Shown piece by piece: positions 59,620 through 64,000 of a DNA stretch of 64,000 nucleotides. This stretch comes from Pseudomonas gregormendelii. Its GTDB lineage: Bacteria > Pseudomonadota > Gammaproteobacteria > Pseudomonadales > Pseudomonadaceae. Position numbers and translations under genes: made by a program. The notes beneath the pieces were generated by a model. That model was not told the DNA's origin and ran no database searches. It saw nothing but the letters and a program-made list of their open reading frames with translations. Numbering within the stretch: position 1 is the first letter of the stretch; every line of letters starts with the position of its first letter. The stretch covers positions 1 through 64,000 of the forward strand of contig NZ_JADEVO010000010.1 in NCBI RefSeq assembly GCF_017114825.1, given 5' to 3'.

Positions 59620-60528
59620 CTAAGCAATATCCGCATGACTGAACTCCTCCCCAAGAAAATCAATCAACGCCCGCACCGACGGCAGCAAACCGCGACGTGA
59701 CGGAAAAATCGCGTGGACGATTCCGCACTTCGGCGCCCATCCCGGCACCAGCTCCATCAGGTGCCCGGCAGCAATGTCGTCGCGCACCACCACGCTGGGC
59801 AAATGCGCCACGCCGACGCCTGCCAGCACCGCATGGCGCAAGGCCAACAAGTCGTCAGTGACCATGCGCGGCGCATGCCGGATCAACGCGCTGGCGCCCT
59901 CTGCGCCAAACAGCTCCCACTGGTAATCACGCTGCGCCGCGCCCCAGTGCACGCTCGGCAAGCCGCTGAGGTCCGCCGGGGTGGCAGGGGATGACAGGCG
60001 TTCGGCGAAGGCCGGGCTGCCCACCAGGCACTGAGTGCTGTTGCCCAGCACCTTCATCACCATGTCGGTGTTTTCCAGTGGCGGGAAGCGCACGCGCAGG
60101 GCGATGTCGAAGCCCTCGTGAATCAGGTCGACCCGGCGGTTGGTGCTCTCGATGAACAGCTCGACCAGCGGGTACTTGAGCATGTAGCGGGTCAGCATCG
60201 GCCCGACCCAGGAATTGAGCAGGGCGGTAGGGCAGCTGATGCGCACCAGGCCCTGGGGTTCGGAGCGGTTGCGCTCGATCAGTTCAGCAGCACTTTCCGC
60301 TTCCACCCGCATGGCCAGGCAACGCTGGTAATAGGCCTGGCCGATTTCGGTCAGCGAATAATGCCGGCTGGTGCGATGCAGCAGGCGCACACCCAGGCGC
60401 TCTTCAAGCTCGGCGATGCGCCGGCTGAGCTTGGACTTGGGCATGTCCAGCGCACGTCCGGCCGCAGCGAACCCACCATGCTCCACCACCTGGGTGAAGT
60501 AATAAAGGGTGTTGAGATCTTCCACCAT
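59620..60528 (-). CDS. LysR-family transcriptional regulator
   Basis: A 302-aa LTTR. The winged HTH is at residues 3-62 (LYYFTQVVEHGGFAAAGRALDMPKSKLSRRIAELEE, seen in part), followed by a periplasmic-binding-like effector domain. It is divergent from the pirin gene with 104 bp between. LysR-pirin-isochorismatase sets recur in proteobacteria, so it probably controls those two genes. The effector is unknown. Confidence 0.9.
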   Translation of the reverse strand: MVEDLNTLYYFTQVVEHGGFAAAGRALDMPKSKLSRRIAELEERLGVRLLHRTSRHYSLTEIGQAYYQRCLAMRVEAESAAELIERNRSEPQGLVRISCPTALLNSWVGPMLTRYMLKYPLVELFIESTNRRVDLIHEGFDIALRVRFPPLENTDMVMKVLGNSTQCLVGSPAFAERLSSPATPADLSGLPSVHWGAAQRDYQWELFGAEGASALIRHAPRMVTDDLLALRHAVLAGVGVAHLPSVVVRDDIAAGHLMELVPGWAPKCGIVHAIFPSRRGLLPSVRALIDFLGEEFSHADIA

Positions 60529-60632
60529 CGTTCTCCAAATAGAACGCTATGACTGATTTTTGCAGTCTAGCGCACCAAAGGCTTCGGTTTTAAGCTTTAT
60601 CCATCGCAGCAAACCACAGATTCGGAGGCCAC

Positions 60633-61499
60633 ATGAAAAACATCATCGGTATTTACACCAGCCCGCGCGGTCATTGGGTCGGTGACGGTTTTCCGGTCCG
60701 CACGCTGTTTTCTTACGACAACCTGGGTAAGCACATCAGCCCGTTTCTGCTGCTGGATCACGCCGGTCCTGCTGAATTCAGTCCGACCACGGCGCGCCGT
60801 GGCGTTGGTCAGCATCCGCACCGCGGCTTCGAGACCGTGACGATCGTCTACAAGGGCGAAGTGGAACACCGTGACTCCACGGGCAGTGGCGGCAAAATCG
60901 GCCCGGGTGACGTGCAATGGATGACTGCGGCTTCGGGGATTCTCCATGAAGAGTTTCACTCCCAAGCCTTTGCCAAAAGCGGCGGCACCCTGGAAATGGT
61001 GCAGCTGTGGGTCAACCTGCCGGCCAGGGACAAAATGGCCGACGCCGGTTATCAGACGATTCTTGACGGCGACATCCCGGCCATTGCGCTGAAGAACGAT
61101 GCCGGCAGCCTGCGCCTGATCGCCGGGGAATTCGACGGCCACACCGGCCCGGCGCGCACCTTCACCCCGATCGACGTGTGGGACCTGCGCCTCAAGGCGA
61201 GCAAGCCGCTGACCCTGGACCTGCATGAAGGCCGCAATACGGCGCTGGTGGTGTTGCGCGGCACGGTTCAGGTCAACGGCCAGGAACGGGTCCGAGAAGG
61301 CCAGCTTGTTCTGTTTGGCCGTGATGGTCACCAGCTCAGCCTGGAAGCCAATAGCGACGCGGTGGTGTTGCTGCTCAGCGGCGAGCCCATCGACGAACCC
61401 GTCGTCGGCCATGGTCCGTTCGTGATGAACAGCGAGCAGGAAATCCACCAGGCCTTTGCCGATTTTCAATCGGGCCGCTTCGGCCGGATGAGCGGTTGA
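60633..61499 (+). CDS. Pirin family protein
   Basis: A 288-aa bicupin protein. The iron-binding pirin motif HPHRGFETVT is followed by GEVEHRDSTG and GVQWM/HEE-type residues (DVQWMTAASGILHEEF). Bacterial pirins include quercetinase-like enzymes and regulators, and the activity cannot be set from sequence. GGAGG precedes the ATG. It is followed by the YcaC-like gene and is divergent from its probable LysR regulator. Confidence 0.9.
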   Translation: MKNIIGIYTSPRGHWVGDGFPVRTLFSYDNLGKHISPFLLLDHAGPAEFSPTTARRGVGQHPHRGFETVTIVYKGEVEHRDSTGSGGKIGPGDVQWMTAASGILHEEFHSQAFAKSGGTLEMVQLWVNLPARDKMADAGYQTILDGDIPAIALKNDAGSLRLIAGEFDGHTGPARTFTPIDVWDLRLKASKPLTLDLHEGRNTALVVLRGTVQVNGQERVREGQLVLFGRDGHQLSLEANSDAVVLLLSGEPIDEPVVGHGPFVMNSEQEIHQAFADFQSGRFGRMSG

Positions 61500-61626
61500 A
61501 CTCAATGCTGCACCGCTGTGGCGCGGCCGGGTCGTGTGACTACGCTTGCCTGACCGCGATGTAAACAAAAAAACCGAAATCACTGCGCCGGCTTGATCGG
61601 CATCGATAAATAGCGAGGATTACCCC

Positions 61627-62253
61627 ATGACTACTTCCTACAAACGTCTCGACAAGGATAACGCCGCGGTTCTGTTGGTCGACCATCAAGCAGGCTTGCT
61701 GTCGCTGGTGCGCGACATTGATCCGGATCGTTTCAAGAACAACGTGCTGGCCCTGGCCGACCTGGCCAAGTACTTCAAGCTGCCGACCATCCTGACCACC
61801 AGCTTTGAAACCGGCCCGAACGGCCCGCTGGTGCCAGAGCTCAAGGCACTGTTCCCCGACGCGCCCTACATCGCTCGTCCTGGCCAGATCAACGCTTGGG
61901 ACAATGAAGATTTCGTCAAGGCGATCAAGGCGACCGGCAAGAAGCAGTTGATCATCGCCGGTGTGGTGACCGAAGTCTGCGTGGCGTTCCCGGCGCTGTC
62001 GGCCCTGGCTGAAGGCTTTGAAGTTTTCGTAGTGACCGACGCTTCCGGCACGTTCAACGAACTGACCCGGCAATCGGCCTGGGATCGCATGTCGTCCTCC
62101 GGGGCGCAGTTGATGACCTGGTTCGGCCTGGCCTGCGAGCTGCATCGCGACTGGCGCAACGACGTGGAAGGCCTTGCCACTCTGTTCTCCAACCACATCC
62201 CGGACTACCGCAACCTCATGACCAGCTACAACACACTGACCAACAGCAAGTAA
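61627..62253 (+). CDS. Isochorismatase-family hydrolase (YcaC-like)
   Basis: A 208-aa cysteine hydrolase. The catalytic triad positions are Asp in LLVDHQAGL, a Lys in the central region, and Cys in VVTEVCVAFPALSA. YcaC-type proteins form octamers of unknown substrate. AGGA precedes the start. It is probably co-transcribed with the pirin gene, although 127 bp separate them. A REPIN follows the stop. Confidence 0.9.
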   Translation: MTTSYKRLDKDNAAVLLVDHQAGLLSLVRDIDPDRFKNNVLALADLAKYFKLPTILTTSFETGPNGPLVPELKALFPDAPYIARPGQINAWDNEDFVKAIKATGKKQLIIAGVVTEVCVAFPALSALAEGFEVFVVTDASGTFNELTRQSAWDRMSSSGAQLMTWFGLACELHRDWRNDVEGLATLFSNHIPDYRNLMTSYNTLTNSK

Positions 62254-62264
62254 GCGCGCCCATA

Positions 62265-62346
62265 GCCCCTTGCAGGAGCTGGCGAAGGCTGCGATCTTTT
62301 GATCTTTCGAGATCCCAAAGATCGCAAGCTTCGCCAGCTCCTGCAA
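62265..62346. repeat. REPIN between ycaC-like and MscS genes
   Basis: Inverted arms GCAGGAGCTGGCGAAGGCTG.. and ..AAGCTTCGCCAGCTCCTGCA with a centre of about 20 bp. It belongs to the GATCTTTTGATC class. Confidence 0.85.
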
Positions 62347-62390
62347 TGCGTGCGATGGTTGCGTAAATGAGTCCCTGCCGGAGCCGCTCG

Positions 62391-63839
62391 ATGCTGTCAT
62401 TGCTCACCGATCACCCGTTGTTCTGTGCGCTGGCCCTGATCCTCATCGATTTGGGGTTGTGGCGCCTGATCAGTGCCAATGGCAGCCAGTGGAAACTCGT
62501 GGCGCGGCTGGTGATCTTTTCGCTGTTCAGCGTCCTGCTGTTCAACGAAGGCTTGAACCCGCTGGAACCGGCGCCCTGGGCCGACAATGTGCCTTTGCAC
62601 CTGGCCGCAACCGGCTTGCAAATCGGTTGGTGGCTGTTCGGCGCACGCACGCTCACGGTATTGATTGGCGCGGTGATGATGCAGCGGGTCGGGCACACCG
62701 GGCGCCTGCTTCAGGATCTGCTTGGGGCAGTGATTTTTCTCATCGCCATCATCGCCGCCCTGGCCTACGTGCTGGATTTGCCGGTCAAGGGTGTACTGGC
62801 CACCTCCGGCGCCCTGGCGATCATCGTCGGCCTGGCGCTGCAAAGCACCTTGAGCGACGTGTTCTCCGGGATCGTCCTCAACACCACCAAACCCTATCAA
62901 CTCGATGACTGGATATCCATTGACGGCACCGAAGGCCGGGTGACCGACATCGACTGGCGCGCCACCCGCCTGCAGACCTCCCAGGGCAGCATGGCGGTGA
63001 TTCCCAATTCGCTGGCGGCCAAGGCCAAGATCATCAATTTCAGCCGGCCCACTGACATGTTTGGCGTCTCCATCAGCCTGCAATTGAGCCCGCACGCGCG
63101 CCCGCAGAAAATCATCGATGCCCTGGAGCGAGCCATGCAGGGCTGCCGCTATTTGTTGGCCAAACCGGCACCGTGCGTCGCGCTCAAAGTTTCCAGTGCC
63201 GCCGGCGTGGAGTACGAGATCAGCGGCTTCGTGGCGTCGATGGAGCACAAGCGCATGGTGCGCAATCTGCTGTTCGACCTGGCGTTCCGCCATTTGCAGG
63301 CCTCGGGTGTAAGCCTGCTGTCGAGCGTCGAATCCAATGCGCCTGCCGGCCTGTCACGGCCACTGGCATTGCTGGACAGCTCGAGCATCTTCTCGACCCT
63401 GCGTCAGGACGAAAAGGAGACCTTCAGCCAGAACATGAAGCTGCAGAACTTCCGCGCCGGCGAACTGATCCTTCCGGCGGGTGAGGTCAGCGATCATCTG
63501 TTCATCATCGAATCCGGCGTGGTGTCGGTCGAGCTGAGCCGTGATGGCGTCAGGTTCGAGTCCGGGCGCATGGGGCCGGGTGAAGTAATCGGCGAAGGCG
63601 GGATACTCTCCGATACCGCGCTGCCGGCGGACTTCACCGCCAAGACCTTCTGCAGCCTGTACCGCATCGAAAAGGACTACCTGAAACCCTGCCTCGACGC
63701 GCGCCATGACATCAGCGAGGCCATGACGGCGCTGCTGGATTACCGCCTGAACAAAGCCCGAACCCTGACCATGGAAACGCCCAAGGCGGTGGAGAAAAAA
63801 GGGTTCCTGCAATGGCTGCGGCGCCGTAGCGAAAGCTAG
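62391..63839 (+). CDS. Mechanosensitive channel of MscS family with cyclic-nucleotide-binding domain
   Basis: A 482-aa inner-membrane protein with four to five N-terminal helices, then the MscS pore helix and beta domain (ALAIIVGLALQSTLSDVFSG, about 140-280) and a C-terminal CNB domain (343-443: LILPAGEVSDHLFIIESGVVSVEL, GPGEVIGEGGIL). This is the bCNG layout, in which nucleotide binding gates ion flux with little mechanosensitivity. The ATG at 62391 has CGGAG seven bases before it and is preferred over one at 62367. It ends with a basic tail (WLRRRSES). Confidence 0.88.
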   Translation: MLSLLTDHPLFCALALILIDLGLWRLISANGSQWKLVARLVIFSLFSVLLFNEGLNPLEPAPWADNVPLHLAATGLQIGWWLFGARTLTVLIGAVMMQRVGHTGRLLQDLLGAVIFLIAIIAALAYVLDLPVKGVLATSGALAIIVGLALQSTLSDVFSGIVLNTTKPYQLDDWISIDGTEGRVTDIDWRATRLQTSQGSMAVIPNSLAAKAKIINFSRPTDMFGVSISLQLSPHARPQKIIDALERAMQGCRYLLAKPAPCVALKVSSAAGVEYEISGFVASMEHKRMVRNLLFDLAFRHLQASGVSLLSSVESNAPAGLSRPLALLDSSSIFSTLRQDEKETFSQNMKLQNFRAGELILPAGEVSDHLFIIESGVVSVELSRDGVRFESGRMGPGEVIGEGGILSDTALPADFTAKTFCSLYRIEKDYLKPCLDARHDISEAMTALLDYRLNKARTLTMETPKAVEKKGFLQWLRRRSES

Positions 63840-63912
63840 CTGGCGCTCTCAGTGCCTGTACTGATGCTAACTCCCACAGTTGACCGCGTTTCTCCCGTCA
63901 CCCCGTCCCTCC

Positions 63913-63942
63913 TGTGGGAGCGAGCCTGCTCGCGATGAGGCC
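63913..63942. repeat. Single REP element
   Basis: CCTGTGGGAGCGAGCCTGCT followed by CGCGATGAGG, the same class as the REP inside the second NRPS. The rest of 63840-64000 shows no gene. Confidence 0.8.
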
Positions 63943-64000
63943 ATCACCGCCACGGCACACTCACCAATGGCCTACCCAACTTCTGAAATATTGGCTATTT

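Overview
The window is about 62% GC by eye and carries REP palindromes, a pyoverdine locus, an Rsm-type small RNA and several Pseudomonas-only families. It therefore looks like a chromosomal segment of a Pseudomonas of the fluorescens group. No plasmid, prophage or CRISPR signals were seen.

Layout. 1-127: the right end of an IS3-type insertion sequence. 182-8041: housekeeping and accessory genes, namely a PBP2 gene (mrdA-like), an LprI-type periplasmic protein, an SRPBCC protein, a GacA/Rsm-type small RNA at about 3361-3478, isonitrile hydratase (inhA) divergent from a GlxA/AraC regulator, and an SDR plus GH15 operon. 8211-52530: most of the peptide half of a pyoverdine cluster, comprising an MFS transporter, a type II thioesterase, two giant NRPSs (3679 and 3958 aa), an HSL-type esterase, a DUF6124 gene with an unusual leader, the ferripyoverdine receptor fpvA, pvdE, pvdO, pvdN, pvdM, pvdP, the efflux operon pvdR-pvdT-opmQ, sigma factor fpvI and pvdA. 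52797-59533: a five-gene phosphorelay / c-di-GMP locus resembling RocA1-RocS1-RocR and BvgAS. 59620-63839: a LysR regulator, a pirin, a YcaC-type hydrolase and a cyclic-nucleotide-gated MscS channel.

How the pyoverdine genes work together. PvdA makes N5-hydroxyornithine. The two NRPSs have the domain order C-A-T-E / C-A-T / C-A-T and C-A-T-E / C-A-T / C-A-T-TE. Their A-domain specificity residues, read by eye, predict D-Ala, Lys, Thr, D-Ser, an N-hydroxyornithine derivative and a second N-hydroxyornithine, appended to the chromophore made by PvdL (outside the window). Two hydroxamates plus the catechol give a complete hexadentate iron ligand, which supports the assignment. PvdE exports the precursor, PvdM/N/O/P mature it in the periplasm, PvdRT-OpmQ secretes or recycles it, and FpvA takes up the ferric form and signals through FpvI. 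Exact PvdS promoter boxes (TAAAT-N16-CGT) precede pvdE, pvdM, pvdP, pvdR and pvdA. Relaxed versions precede the thioesterase and the first NRPS. pvdL, pvdS, pvdH, pvdQ, pvdF and fpvR are not in the window.

Most interesting signals: REP/REPIN elements inserted in frame and translated inside both NRPS genes; a DCL-type condensation domain and an E-type carrier domain with no epimerase between them; BvgA-like TTTCCTA heptads upstream of a REC-EAL gene; a receiver-like protein lacking its phosphoacceptor Asp; and a pseudoknot-capable leader before the DUF6124 gene.
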